This document shows, in pieces, positions 13,301 through 26,827 of a stretch of 64,000 bases of DNA. The position numbers and the translations under genes were made by a program. The notes below the pieces were generated by a model. It was not told the DNA's origin. It was given only the letters and a program-made list of their open reading frames with translations, and ran no database searches. This DNA is from Archegozetes longisetosus (lineage: Eukaryota > Arthropoda > Arachnida > Sarcoptiformes > Trhypochthoniidae). The stretch covers positions 16,058,090 to 16,122,089 of the forward strand of contig JAEMBT020000008.1 in NCBI GenBank assembly GCA_018873245.2, read 5' to 3'. Every line of letters starts with the position of its first letter. The first letter of the stretch is position 1.

Positions 13301-16300
13301 GGTTTTAAGCTAGTTTTTCGTATAAACAGTTTTGAAACATTATATGGTCCTTAATGACAGAATATCGAAAATTGACTGTAAACTCAAACGCTTGTATTAA
13401 GACAAAAACAATGAGTGAGAAAATAAGAAGAAAATCGGTTATGATTCAATTCAAATCAAATCGATTTAATCTGTTAGCGTGCGTTTTGCTACTCAACAAA
13501 CTTGACTTTTACAGCACTCGCCTATCTAATACTGAAATTACAACTAATACCTCAAAGTTTGCTACTGAAGACATTCTCTGTTGCTTTTTAGAAAGACTCC
13601 GCCAACTCTGCCAACTCTGACAAACCAAAAACTACTTGTACTCAAAGTAGCAGAAGAAAAAATATCATAAATTTGATGACGGCTTATGTTGACTGTGTCT
13701 GAGGAAAACTATTGCGTTGAGAAAGCCATTACTTTAATAATAAGTATTTGATCATTTTCCTCCTTTTGTTAACTGCATCCACTGTTCTTTGTTTAGATGT
13801 AATTTTTTCAAGTTTGCTTAAGTTTGGTCCCATTATTTATTTACAATTCCAATTTTTGCACCAAAAAATGTTTTATTCTCTTGCGAGTCATTTTTTATCT
13901 TTACTTTTTTATAATTGCATCAAATAAATTCAAAACTACACTAAGATATAATCCTAACTAAAAAAAGTTGCAATAAAGAAATTGCAGCAGAAGAAAAAAG
14001 TAAGAACAAAAGTATAGTCACAAACAAAGTAAGTCAAACAGATGGAAAAAAATCTGATCTCTATTATATTCAATTGTAGTATTGCTGGAGAAAATGAATG
14101 TTACGATTAGAAATTAAGTGTCTTCATCAACGTAAAAAAGTCTTTAATGTGAACTAATCTCTCAAGAAATTTGTTCGACAAATATTAACTTTTACGTCTT
14201 TTATTCTTAACTTTTTTTCTGTTGCGATTAAGTAACTATTGTTTCTTTACCAACTTGAAGCGACAATAATGAGTTCTAAGTTTTACTTGGATCAAAATTG
14301 AATGACAAGTTGCAAAATAGTCTTCTGTGTTGACGACTTGCTTTTCATATGAAGCTTTGAACAAAAGCGCTTCAACACAGACACGCGTCAAATTATTGAT
14401 TGTAACAAATCAGTAATTTGTCACAAGTATTTGTTATGGTAAAAGTGATTTTCCAATTTTGCACAAAAAACCAGTTCAGGCACAAGCTCTCATTAATATA
14501 GAGATACACTAAAAACTAGTAATAATGTGGAACTGCTCTCCAATCTCTAACTGTTTCAAAATAGTTTTTGCTTATCATTTAAAACTAGAACTCATTTATC
14601 ATTGTGTAACAATGCAAAAATTATAAATTTTTCATAAGTATCCAAAGTATGATCAATATTAGTGACACAACTGAGTGAAAATACAAATCAAGATAAAATG
14701 AAAAATGACTGATTTGGATGAGAACCGTTTAAACAAATAATCGTGTTTGGTTTAATCGTGATTACAATTTGAAATGCATCTTGGTTCCTTACAATTGTTG
14801 TTGATAGAATGATGCTAAAATCTTATTATAAAATATGGAAAGTCAACAAAATATTCGACTAAATCATTAGAAACTAATTAAATTTATCTCTTTTGACTCT
14901 TTATTCCTAGAACGACTTCAAATGCTTGAAAAGAGGTTTTCCAAAGGGGTTTATTCAATTTTTAAGTTATGCGGAATTTAGTGCAAGCTTTTCTGTCCAT
15001 TAGTCATATTCAAATTGATGAAAGCCTTTGAAAATATGGAAGTTCAATAAATACAAATAATGCAGTATTTAATTTGCATCAATTTCTAGAATATGGTCAT
15101 CTCATCAGTGCTTTTCTCTATTTTTAGAGTAACAAAATAGAGAAACATTGAAAGGAATATTTTTTCAACATGACCGCAATCAATATCTCACAAATCAAAT
15201 TGACGAATGAGAAATGCAAAGAATTTCAATGAATTTCAGTATTATATACGATGCATTATTTAATAAGTAATATAAGCTATGATATGAATTAAGTTGACTG
15301 AATTTGTTTTAACAGAATTTGCTTTGATTAATGATTGTATTTACTTTGTTCGATTAGCGTTTGGCTAAGCCTTGCAGTGATGTGATGCGGAATCATTTGG
15401 TCATTTAACTTTCTTCGATGACTGATAACTAGAATGCAGTATAACGTCCCCTAATCTTTAGTAATGCCTTTTATTGATCACACTCTTCTGCAGGGATGAA
15501 ACCTTAATCTTACATTTCAGAAGGTATACTGATATTCATTGTTTTGGTGCATTAGACGACATATTGCGATATTTAGCGAAAAAGAAATCTTTTTATCTTA
15601 TTATTATACTCTCTGGATTAAAATTGATTGCAGGTTAATATTTCTATTTTATAACCGAATGAACTTATATTAAGAAAAAAACTTTATCAAAGGGAAAATG
15701 CTGCCAAGTCTCTAGGATAAATGACGATTATAATTGCGTGATTCCTGAGTTTTTTCGTCACTTGATATGATTTCTAGAAAAAATCGGAAACTGTTTCAAC
15801 AACAGTTTCAACGTATCTGCTATATCGAAAACTCTATTCGTTGCATTTGATCCGATTCTAACTGAGGAATCGCTTCAATTGAAATGAAATTAGAAAAACA
15901 TGAGAAAAAATCTGATCGATTTGAGTGATCAAAGCTATTAATTTGAAAGCATTACAAACATGACTCAGATGTCTATTGAATGTAAGTCCTAAGTCAGACT
16001 CTGCGGAACAAGATGTATTAGTGGTATGTATCCCTCCCCGGAAGCTTTAAAATTCTTATACATTAAGCCGATGTGATGCTCGAGCTTTATGGTTGTCTGA
16101 ATAAGTATTTTCAAAAAGTAATGCGTTTTTAGTCGCCTTCGCGATTCGGAAAACATCTGATTTTTTAGAGAATCTGATTAATTACAGTTCTTTTAGATTA
16201 TCCTATTGAAAGATGCAAATACATAATGGGCTTAATTTGATTGATCCAATCGTTAAATACGTGCACAACTGATTTTGATGAAGTCATCTAACCTATTACG

Positions 16301-18751
16301 AGCTAATCAATGATAAGATCGGGTTATAATGATCTTTTCTGGATCATTAACCGTAAGATTTGAGAATTAGTGACCAAATCAATTTAATTGAGCCATACGT
16401 GGCTTGTTCGCAATTGTTTAATAACTTTGTCCTTCGATTCACTCTCTGCCTAAAAATGATTTGCTAATCATTAAGATTTTAGATTAATTGTTGGCCTTCT
16501 ATTTCAAATTAGAACTGAAATTTCATAATTCTTGTTCAGTACTAATACTAATGAACTAATAAATGTTTTTCATGTTGTACCTCAATTTTGTTTTATTAAG
16601 AAAATAATCGATTATAATATGGCTAAAATGAATTTGAAATATGATTTTAAATCAATGTTCAAATAAAAGATTACTACTTTAATATTTAACTAATTCAAAA
16701 TCCAATTAATTATGATATTTATGTTGAAAATCTTAATAAAGCTTTGTTTTGGAAACAGAATTCACTCATTCAATTAGAAGTTAATCAAACAGAATTGAAA
16801 TGCCCTCAAGATATTAGAAATAGCATTAAACAGCGGATGGAAAATGTATTCGACTCGTCAAATATTCAATGAGTTTTCGTACACGTTATTGCAAATTGCG
16901 CTTATGTACAAATAATTAGTATTCCGTAGGAATTATTGATTATAGACCAGGTTACCATTTGAAAAGTTTTATGGAACTTTTCTATGAGAAATTTATCGAA
17001 GAGTGCAACCAAGTCTCACTCACAGAATCCTTGTGCACATTCGGTGTTAATTTGCTGAAACCATTCCGATCAACCTTATGCTTGATCTTTATTCATATTC
17101 CAAATATAAGAAATTATTAACTGTAAGTATTTACAGCTTGTATTTTCTGTTAGAAGAGAAAGCTATAGACTTATTGACTGAATGGTAACTTTTGAATCAT
17201 TAAATAATCCTAGCTTGAACCTTTTAAAGGAATCCTTATATAAAAGGCAGTATTAAAAAATTGTTGGAATTCTTTCAGTTTCGATTTCATTGTTTCAACC
17301 CATTTACATAAATATTAAAATAATAAATGACTTTCGCTTAGAAATAAATTAGTTCAATAGCTAGATAAGAGAATTGCACACATTTTTTCTCGTTTGAAAA
17401 TCCCTTATTTCACGATTTTTGACTTTATTGATAAAAATCATACAATCACTATACACTGAGTCCTTTTCCGATTCAATATAGCAACTGATATCGACTGATA
17501 TCTCAATATGAATGGTATGCAATGATTTTGTTAAGATTCTTAAGTTGCGCAGAATCTATATCTTATCATCCACTCCAACTTATCGATACCTATGAATATC
17601 GCTAATAAATTCTATTCTAGTTGATAGATTCTCATTTTTTCTTAAGTAAGTTATTGAATGCTATAAGCCTTATGAGCCTTATGAAATGTAGATAATGCAT
17701 GGTCAGCAATCTTCTTAGATTTGGTCAATTAAAAGTTCAATGTTTGAGTCTCACATTTCGTAAAGTATTCAGAATATAAAACTAACACTTTTAGAAAATT
17801 GGTCAATTAAAGGCCAAGTCAAAATGACATTTATCGATAATTGTGAGTGAAATAAACTGGATTAATTTGCTTTGGCAAAAACTCCCATAAGTATTTGTTT
17901 ACTTCTACAATAGGTACGTATACTGTACAGTATTTGGTGTAGTTAGTTCAAGTTTTTCTACTAGTTTATAAATGAAAGTCTTTATTACGAACTCTTTTGA
18001 ACACTAAGATTACCTTTAATTAAGTCTTTAAACAAGGAAAAAGTTTTAATGCGTTTGTATGTATGGGGCAAAGAACTCGAATCGATGCACTTAACGTTAA
18101 GGAAGGCATTAATTTGAAATACATGTCTCCAGTGCGATCACATGAAGACAGTCGTCACTTAATCCAACTAAATCCGTACTGACATTAAAAGATTTAGAAG
18201 AGTGAACCAAATAATTTTTCTACTTCTAACCCACTCATTGATCCAGTCTTCCTCGTTTCATAAATTCAAGAATCATATGTATTTTGATTCAATTAAATAA
18301 ACTTATCGTATATAATATAAAAATATGATATGTTGCCTGACTTTGCTATACTTTACAATTAATCATGTTTCATTTGATCAATCCCGGAATATTCGTAAAT
18401 TTCTAATTAACCAAATTTTTCTTTAGTTTAATGGTATGTTTTATGTGTTTGTGTCATCAAAATATTCAAATCAATCTTTGATGCCATTAAAGTTTTTTCT
18501 CCTGATGAACAGCTCATGCAAATAATCTAAATTTATTCAAATGTTTGTTCGGACAAAAAGATTCTCCTTAGACAGATTGATGTGAAATGTAAACGTAATT
18601 ATATAAATAATTGTAGGACTCTATGAAAAAGAATTGAAGGAAACACTGCTGTCAAAATAGTTTGACTCAAAAATATGGTACTTTTACTCTTTATATTTAT
18701 GAAAGACAGGACTATATATTCTATTGGTTTTTCTTTCCCCCGATATTTTTC

Positions 18752-18781
<30 letters not shown>
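18752..18781. repeat. (TTG)10 microsatellite
   Basis: Ten uninterrupted TTG units. On the minus strand they encode a poly-Thr run inside a 137-codon open frame (18684-19097) that I do not accept as a gene. Confidence 0.95.
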
Positions 18782-18782
<1 letters not shown>

Positions 18783-21700
18783 GTTAAATGAACTCACATT
18801 TAAGTTGAAGTTTTTTGATAGCAGATGAGTTAAGATTATCCCCAAAAATACCAACTGATAATACAAGAGCGCTTCTTTCAGTCGGGGGTAAAAACGAAGA
18901 TGAAGAGTAAGTAGTATTTGTGTTGGCGATCGATGAGAGAATCGTATCAGCAGAGAATAGCTGAGAGAGACTGTGCTAAGAGGACTTTGAATATTGTGTG
19001 TGATGTGAGTGAGGATACAGTTTGGGAAAAATGATTGCGAACAGAACAGCGCACACTTAATTGCAGTGAACCAATCGTTTTGAAGTACGAACTTCACTAT
19101 TACTCAATTTGAAAAAGCAGTCATATATGCCTGTGTTTAGTGTTAATAACTTGGCCAAAATTGTGTCGTAATAGTCAGTACTTTGATGTGACAACATTTA
19201 TTTGAAACTGTGCGCACATTTAGCCGGATCTCATCTTTAGCATTGTAATGATAGAAATGATTATTTTCATTGTTTTATTCTGTTGTTCCCAAGTTATTTC
19301 ATTATTGACCAGATACAAGTTCACATGAATCGCTTTGATCATTCCTTACCATATTTATTGTCTAAAAGATCATATTCTGTGAGCGCTATTGTTGTTGCAA
19401 TTATTGTAATTGGATGCTGAGAAACTAGTTATTAACTTAACGACTCCTCTCATAATAACTTCAAATAATTGGTAAATAATTTTATTATTTTTTAATTAAG
19501 TAACAAAAATGATTATCCGAGCAAGTAGTGATAAAAGTTAGTACGTCTGTAGCTTTCGCTCTTTTTTTGTATCCTAACATATCCATCATTTACTTGATTA
19601 CTTGAGCTTTACTTTCAAATAAATCAGTCATAACAGTTTAAGGCTTTCTTAAACACGATTCAGGATTCTTCATAATGTGACTTACGTTCACTGATGCCAA
19701 ACGATAAATGTGAATTGTCGCCTTAATAAGTAACTCGATTTGAGACAATTAATCTTTAGTACTTCAATAAAACTTCTCATGTTTTTAGGGTGAGAAAGGA
19801 GTGAAAAAATCAAAACTGATTTATTTTATGCTTGCAATAGATCCAAATTGATGTATTACTCTGAATAAAACGCTAAACATCTCTGAATGATCGAACAACT
19901 GAGCTGACGGGCGCCCAATTACTCTCAATCTCCGATACTGTTATATAATGTTCGTTGAGTGACTCGTTGCTGACGAAACAGCTTAAGCAATGCCTTCAGA
20001 TAATCAGAACAAAAATATTTAATTGAATGAAATAACAAAACTCAGGACTACCTTAAGCGTTCCCAGATCAGACATTATTTTATTCATTGAAGTTATCTTA
20101 TCGAATGTTATGCTTAGAGGCTCATCAGTTGACCATTATGCCGGAAGAACTGCCGTTATCAGAGTCTAATTTAAAAAGTGTTTAAAGAAATGATGATAAC
20201 TAGCGATAATAAGTACATAACTTGTACTGTATTAGTGTTGGAGTGTAAATGTTAAATGTTATGGCAGTCAATGAAGCGATGGTCATTTGGGTGGCAGATA
20301 AATGGTATCTTTAGTGATATGTCGCGCGAGGCTAAAAGCTGTGAAGTGATTTTTCTTCTTTTTCACTTTACTCCCTACATGGCTATGAGAGGATCAAACA
20401 TTTTTTATGCTGTAAAGAAACAGATAGCAATTTTCAATACCCAAATTATTATTTATCAAATTGAATGGGAGTGCGATAAAAACATTTGGAAAAATTAATG
20501 ATTTCTTAAGTTAATAGTGTTTACTATTAGTGATGGAGCTTACGGCTCTATTTTCACTATTATAGCCGTTTTAAGTAGAAAAAACTTTTACGTCCGATTG
20601 CTTTCTCCCAAACAACGTGTACTAAGTGTGTGATCAGATCGCATTTAATTTCAAAGTATAATTCCGTATGAGTTGGCTCAGAATAACTCAATAATAATCT
20701 GATATTCTCGATACAATTCGACTATAATTGTTGGTAAACGTATCGACCGAAAGATTGGTCATAATTAACACTAATGAACGACTATTTAATTAAATTGCAG
20801 CCTCGAAATCACATTAATGGTAATAATTGCATAAATGAGATAATTTTCTGTAATAGCTATTTAAAAAAGATAATTCTAAATTGCTCAATATTTGTGCTCC
20901 GAAAAAGTTAATTTTGTCATTGCAATCAATTACTCTTCTTAATAACAAGTATTTTGCAAAATTGCTGGCTATCAACAGCTGAGGCATATGGTTAGTGAAC
21001 CTGTAGTGAAGCTATATTTTAAAATGAAATTTCAAAATAAATAAAGTTAAAAAAATACTCCAAGATAAGACTTTTACAGCAAAACATGATTTACAGCTAG
21101 ATATATCGTAACTCATAACTATATAAAAAATCAAACTTGTGGATCAAAGCAATAATTTGATTAGTTTGAAAGCCAAAAATAATTTGATTGAAAATTTACT
21201 GAATTAACTTGAAATTTGAAAATAATTTGTTATGTTAATCCGCAATTGGGTTACGAGCCGAAAATTGATTTCTTTGTTGACCATATTTATAAGGACAAGG
21301 AGTCATTTGAAGCTATTTGTTATTTCTGACTTTTTTATCAGTGACCCCTTTCTTTCTTATTTATATAATAAATGCTGGACATCAATTGAATAACCCCAAG
21401 ATCGTCGTTAGCTGACTATAATTTAAGAAACTGGACGTCTGAGCTCAAGCTCAACCGAGCCCGAGCTATGCTATTGCGCATTATTATATCTAATGATATG
21501 ACATTCTATAATGAATTGTATCATAAATTTGATACATTCTGCTCTGAAAAACAAATCACGAGTTGAACGTTTTATTTTTTATTCTCATCTTTTAAAGATT
21601 TTTGATCAAACTTGAAAAAATTACTTCACTTATAATAAAAATGTAATAAATAACTTATAATAGATATAAATTTACTCTTAGTGATGGAAAATTATAATTT

Positions 21701-21839
21701 TTCATAAGCTCTTCTCATTAGTTGATATCTTTGAGTGTCTCAAATCGATGTTCTATTATATTCGATGCATTAGATGGAACTCATAAATCGCACTATAGAT
21801 ACCCTGATATTCAGACTCTTCCAGTTTTGACGCAACATT
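18782..21839. other. AT-rich region without a supported gene
   Basis: The part at 18880-19090 is visibly less AT-rich and more complex than its surroundings and could be an untranslated exon, a regulatory element or part of an old repeat. Otherwise there are only short chance frames. A palindromic-looking AGCTC/GAGCT-rich patch lies near 21440-21470. Confidence 0.4.
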
Positions 21840-22125
21840 TTATAACTCATACGTTGTGACTTTGGATTTTTTGGACTTTACCAACTTTGTTTTTCGAGCC
21901 ATCAAATTACCAAAACATGAGTCTGAGGAGCGAAAAGTTGCCATTTTGATTTGTCTAAATCCTAGAGAAAGCCTACAATCGAAAGCTGTAAGACCTATTT
22001 TCCGGTTGACCCGATTCGTGCTAATTTTAATAGTTTTACATTCAATATTTTTTGTAAACTTGTTCAACTTGAAAAATCTGTCAAATCTTATTTCTGTCAG
22101 CGAACTCTTTGGAAGAATGGATTGA
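21840..22125. other. Coding-like island open on both strands, unidentified
   Basis: A 75-codon minus-strand frame (21840-22067) and an 89-codon plus-strand frame (21856-22125) overlap almost fully. Composition is richer than the neighbours, with Arg and Lys codons. I recognise no domain in either frame. An old transposon fragment or an exon of an unseen gene is possible, but I cannot tell which strand, if any, is coding. Confidence 0.25.
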
Positions 22126-23701
22126 ACCGTTCAGTGTGCAAATAAACATTTTATCCACTATATGATAAGTGACCCGTTATTAATATTAAAGCCTCTGTAT
22201 TGGACTTCAATTAGACCTTCGTGTCCAAAACACTACTTGAAAAATGTTCTGAATTTGATTAAGGGTTTTGATTGAATCGATGCTCATTAAATTGAATGAA
22301 CACATTTTCATTGATAAAAATGATAACAAACTATAGGAAGTAATCTATGTCTATAGAATCGATTCAATAGAAGCAAAATACAAAAATTTCACAGAATTTC
22401 TTGTGAAAAGATAAAAAATTGGTATTTATGACAACTGAAAGGCTGAGTCAATGGGCTTATTAAGAGAATATGCTTCACTCGTTTCTTTTCATACGAGGCC
22501 GTAGAGAAGGACGTACTGAAAAGCGATACAAATAAATAATACACAAAATATATCAATAAAATGATTCTCATTAAATTTAATGAATTTCCGGGTAGATTTT
22601 TAAAATTCTGGATTCCTATACAATTTTAAAATCTGAACGTTAGACGATCGTTTTGGGAAATTTACAATTGAAACAAGCTTTTGGTGTACAATTTTGCAAT
22701 AATTCAAGTGCCGGAAAGTCCAAAAGTTTGTTTATGACATATTTTGTCCACAGTATGATGTCTTTTGATAGCTATCATTTCCTAACAGAAATACACGTCA
22801 ATTTACCGCAAAACGTTTTAGCAAATTTGGCTCTATTCTTGCATTTTTCTATCTTGTCTTTTTGGGCAGTGCAGCCGTTATGTCGTGTAGAAAAGTGTGA
22901 CACAACGTCTCTATGCGATGTCTAATGTATGTGTGTATGCCAAATATAGACGTATATCTACTCGTTTTTCAAACAAATCTAATACGTTTCAATTTATTCA
23001 TAGGTTATTAGTCATTAAAAAATGCTTCTTTAATGTACGTACAGCCGTATTTGAAAATAATAACAGAAAAAAGAAGGAAAAATTGCAATTTTAGGATTCT
23101 GTTTAATTTTAGGTAGAATTTGAAATGTTGAGTCTGATTAAATATTCACTCTTCGAGTAAATACTAACTAAACGCAATTTTGAGCACAGTTTTTAATAAA
23201 ACAGCATGGGATAAAAAAGTTAGTTTAAAGGCAAACATCAACAGAATAAAAGTAATTCTCAGATGAGACAAAATTTCATGTGATTAATGATTCATTAATA
23301 TAAAATAGAAACAAGACGTGAGCCTATATTTTTTGTATTGGCGTCAAAAGTTGACAAAATGTAAACAAAATCAAATTGTCACACTAAAGTCAATTATAGA
23401 CGAGAATAATAAATTGATTGCACATAGAGTATTACTTGCTCAAACAAAAAATAATTGATTTTAGAAACTATTTTTGTGGTGCACTCTAATACTAAAGAAC
23501 AACTTAAATGACACTTGCCATACGTTTTCCTCTGCAATACTCTAATGCTCATTCAAATTTTATTTCATTCCGCAAATTTCCGTTGTGAGGATACTGCTTA
23601 TTAAGTTAGATAATACGGAATACTGCAACTATACTTCTAAACACACAATACCAATACAAATAGTCCATAACTCATATATGACTTTTGTTACACTAATAAA
23701 G

Positions 23702-23703
<2 letters not shown>
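22126..23703. other. AT-rich region without a supported gene
   Basis: Only short frames with no recognisable domain. No transposon ends or RNA gene seen. Confidence 0.4.

Positions 23704-23756
<53 letters not shown>
23704..23756. repeat. (CT)n microsatellite
   Basis: 53 nt of uninterrupted CT dinucleotide repeat. A pure tract of this length is likely polymorphic. A chance frame through it encodes a Leu/Ser run. Confidence 0.97.
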
Positions 23757-23760
<4 letters not shown>

Positions 23761-25660
23761 AGCCTCTCTTTTCGCTCATATAGTCCTCATATACAAAACT
23801 GACTCATAACTATACAGTTGTCCATAAAGTTTCTTCTTTCATAGCAGATAAATTTGCTCTAGGTTACACGAATTGTATACGATAGGCTAAAAAACCAAGA
23901 GATAAATTGACCTCATACAAGAGATTCGTACTTATAAGCAAAAAAGAAAAACATACCATTTTCCAAATGAGGAGTTACGCAAAACAAAGGCAACAAAATA
24001 AAACCTATCTAATATGTGGACCAATTGTACACTTTATATCTTGCGCGTATAACTTCAATTTATTTATCAATACATAATCTTCTTATTGTTTTATTAGTGT
24101 TGGTATAATATATTTTGATTTTGTTTGTAACAATTTGTTGAAGTGAACTTCAATCTTATTTAGTTAACCACATAAACTCTCGATATTAGGAAATCCTCTG
24201 CTTTTGTTCCTCTCAATAAAAGTTATGTGCAACCAAAACATAATGCAGTTAACAATTTGATGTGCACTTTTTAAATAAAATCTGATTGCACACTATATTT
24301 TTGGTCATTATTTTTTTATAACTTTGCTTCAAGAGACTCATTCTAAGAATAGAAATGAAAGTATTGTTTTAATAATTAAGTTCAACTAAAACCCTGTATT
24401 CATTTTTTGTTACTGCTAAGTACACATTATTACAGTCACAAAAGTAAAGTAATAATTTAGAAAAATCATAACGAAACACAACATTATTACTTTGCAAACA
24501 TTGTTTTTTCTTTACGCTATGTCTGGTTATTTGCAAGTACCAGAACTTGATCGCAAATATTTCTTAATTATAGCGCCAATTACTCATCGAAGCATTTCTT
24601 ACTCTTAGTGTTGTTTTGAATCTGTTGGAAAAATTGAGTTTCAAACTCTAGTTCACTACTTTAATGCATTAACTTTTTAGTTAGTCTCGTTTCTACAAAA
24701 AATTTTGCTTTACGTCTCGTTAATTTTATTGTGCTGTACTTCATAAGTGTAAACAAGTAAATTACTATTACTAAGAAGTTATATATTTCATTCCTCAACA
24801 TAAGCACATCCATTTAATATAAGTTTTATTTGTCAACAGTCTCAGGCAGTGGCTTTTTGTTTGATTAGCAAAACAATATTAATAAAAACGAATCAACGTT
24901 TTTCCGGACTTGGCTTCAGTTTAAAAAAATGAATCACAACTCATAACTCAAGCAAACTAAAAATTATTTATTCAATTAGTTTAGATTTGTTGAAAGAAAA
25001 AATTCACACTTAGTTAGGTCATTTTTTCTTCTTCTAACAAATGCTTGACTTGATTCTGTTGAAAAGCTGATTACAAGCTAACAATATGATCGTTGAGCCG
25101 TTTTGCGGGCTAAAGATATATTTGAACAGTCATAACAATGTATATATGACTTATTTGAGTGGCATCCGTACAACAGACTTATGTTCGCTAAACATCCATG
25201 AAGTTGTCATTTAAATAGTGATCCACTATTGAAATGGTATAGCAGTCTTTCGGACAGAAGCAGGAAATAAATGATAGTTTATTGTGGCTACGATTGTGAG
25301 CCTATGTGTGTTGTGTCTGTTGTGTGTATTCAATGCCCAAAATATCCAAACAAATCTGTTGGCCTTAAGGAATGCTTAAGATAAGTAGATTACCAAATAA
25401 ATGGAGCAAATGATGTGTGAATGTTTTTTAAACGATTTGCGAACATAAACTTAATGGTAAAGTCGATATCCCCCAAAACCTTCTTGTTTTTACAGATCTC
25501 TCAGAATTCAATTTCTAAATTGAAACCTTCTTCAATTTTTCAAGTTTTCATTAATATGGGATTAGTTTACAAAAATGCTAAAAAAGTATTTTACTAAAGC
25601 TAGGTAAACATTGTTCAAAGTCTTATCGACAAAAGAATCGATCACACAAAAGTGTGCAAG
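23757..25660. other. AT-rich region without a supported gene
   Basis: I see no open frame or repeat worth annotating. Untranslated sequence of the downstream Sidestep-family gene could lie here. Confidence 0.4.
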
Positions 25661-25684
25661 TATATATATATATGTGTGTGTGTG
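25661..25684. repeat. (TA)6(TG)6 compound microsatellite
   Basis: Six TA units run directly into six TG units. Confidence 0.9.
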
Positions 25685-26739
25685 TTTACTGGAGGCTGGA
25701 GAGCCGAAGTTCAGATCAGAGAAGAGTATTTCGATGATTTCTTTAAAAAAAAAGTTCAAAGAACAGATTTACTATCAATATAGCCTAAAGTGTATTTATT
25801 ATATCAACTAATGAATTATTGATTGAATATTTTCGATTAAAAAATATTTGAAAACAGACCATAAATCGAAATGGAAAGAACTTGAATCTATTGATGTATG
25901 AGTTGTTGGCTCAATTTCTCGAAGAATTTAAATTGAACTAAACGACTTAATAAAATTTTATTCTGTATGTATATGAGGACATGATAGAAATGGCATTTGA
26001 TTTTTGAGAGGAATCCAAATATATGTTGTGACTGTTCGTAATTACAATGAAAAAGATTGCTCTAAATTTATCCCTGGCTTTTCTTATCCAAAGCCATCAG
26101 TCCAAAAGTCCCTTAAGAGTAAGGGGGAAGAATTGGAATCACTTTCGACAATGCAGCATATGTTGAAATCTAAAGACGTGATCGGAATCGCTGGTATTAT
26201 CTGTAAACCACATTTTTCAAAAATTGAATTCCTTTTGCCGCTGAAGTACACATCCTATCTTTATTGATTTTATTAATATGGATAAAAAAGCAAGTGCTTC
26301 AGTGTGTCATTTGAGGGATTGCATCAATAACACGGTTGCATGTCTACTTTTCACTTGTTTTGTACCATTTTTTGCTCTAAGAAAAGAGAATATATCTCTT
26401 GATCTGTCTCTTCTTTTTGCTTTATTTGTGCACATGTATAGAACATATCGATTTGATATAGGATGCAATTACAAGTCAAATCTTAAACGTGATACCAATA
26501 CGAAAACGATGGATTAGTTTATTTTTAAAATTGTATGAACGGTTAAATAGATTTGTATTGACGCCATTAAATTCATATTAACTTTTTATCGATAAAATCA
26601 ATTTTGATTGCACTTTGCTTTTAAAACAGATTTCGTGACAACTGTTTCTAATTTATACTTATTTTTGATTTAGAGAATTGCTTCGTAGTGTGTGGTTAAT
26701 GCATACAATATGTGAAAAAGTGATTTCGAACTTTTCATT
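25685..26739. other. Region upstream of the candidate Sidestep first exon
   Basis: Two short plus-strand frames (26004-26267 and 26278-26517) show no recognisable domain. The first has a somewhat protein-like composition but no convincing start or splice sites. It may contain 5' UTR or promoter of the Sidestep-family gene. Confidence 0.3.
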
Positions 26740-26827
26740 ATGACATTCTATTCAATGATGGCTCAAATACTCTACTGGAGTGTGACTTTTCATTCTCTAA
26801 CTCATATAATTCGCATCACAGAGTCAG
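26740..26827 (+). CDS. Candidate first coding exon (signal peptide) of the Sidestep-family gene
   Basis: ATG at 26740, with in-frame ATGs at 26755 and 26758, opens a 29-codon frame that ends in phase 1 at a good donor (TCAG followed by GTATGC at 26828). The residues include a moderately hydrophobic stretch (ILYWSVTF, then LTHIIRI) that could be a weak signal peptide. The downstream Ig exon at 36054 needs exactly a phase-1 donor and lacks its own signal peptide. Joining the two gives an 845-residue protein with no frame break. The link spans about 9.2 kb and rests only on phase, donor strength and hydrophobicity, so another upstream exon could be the real one. Confidence 0.4.

Larger units (their letters stand above)
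3351..18683. other. Long AT-rich region without a supported gene
   Basis: Only short open frames occur (none above about 92 residues), with low-complexity hydrophobic or Lys/Asn/Phe-rich translations typical of chance frames in AT-rich DNA. I found no family motif and no splice-bounded coding-like exon. It contains one faint diverged repeat pair at 9420-9453 and 10269-10300. It may hold untranslated exons, enhancers or unrecognisable old transposons. Confidence 0.5.

Noticed and set aside
18684..19097. 137-codon minus-strand frame as a gene
   Set aside because: It runs through a (TTG)10 microsatellite coding poly-Thr, has no domain, and its composition is that of a chance frame.
20256..20498. 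80-codon plus-strand frame as a gene
   Set aside because: No domain, no splice partner, and the composition changes from Trp-rich to AT-driven residues as in chance frames.
21440..21470. AGCTC/GAGCT-rich patch, with loosely similar patches near 28850-28960, 45110 and 62220
   Set aside because: Only short motifs are shared and I could not align flanks, so a dispersed repeat family is not supported.
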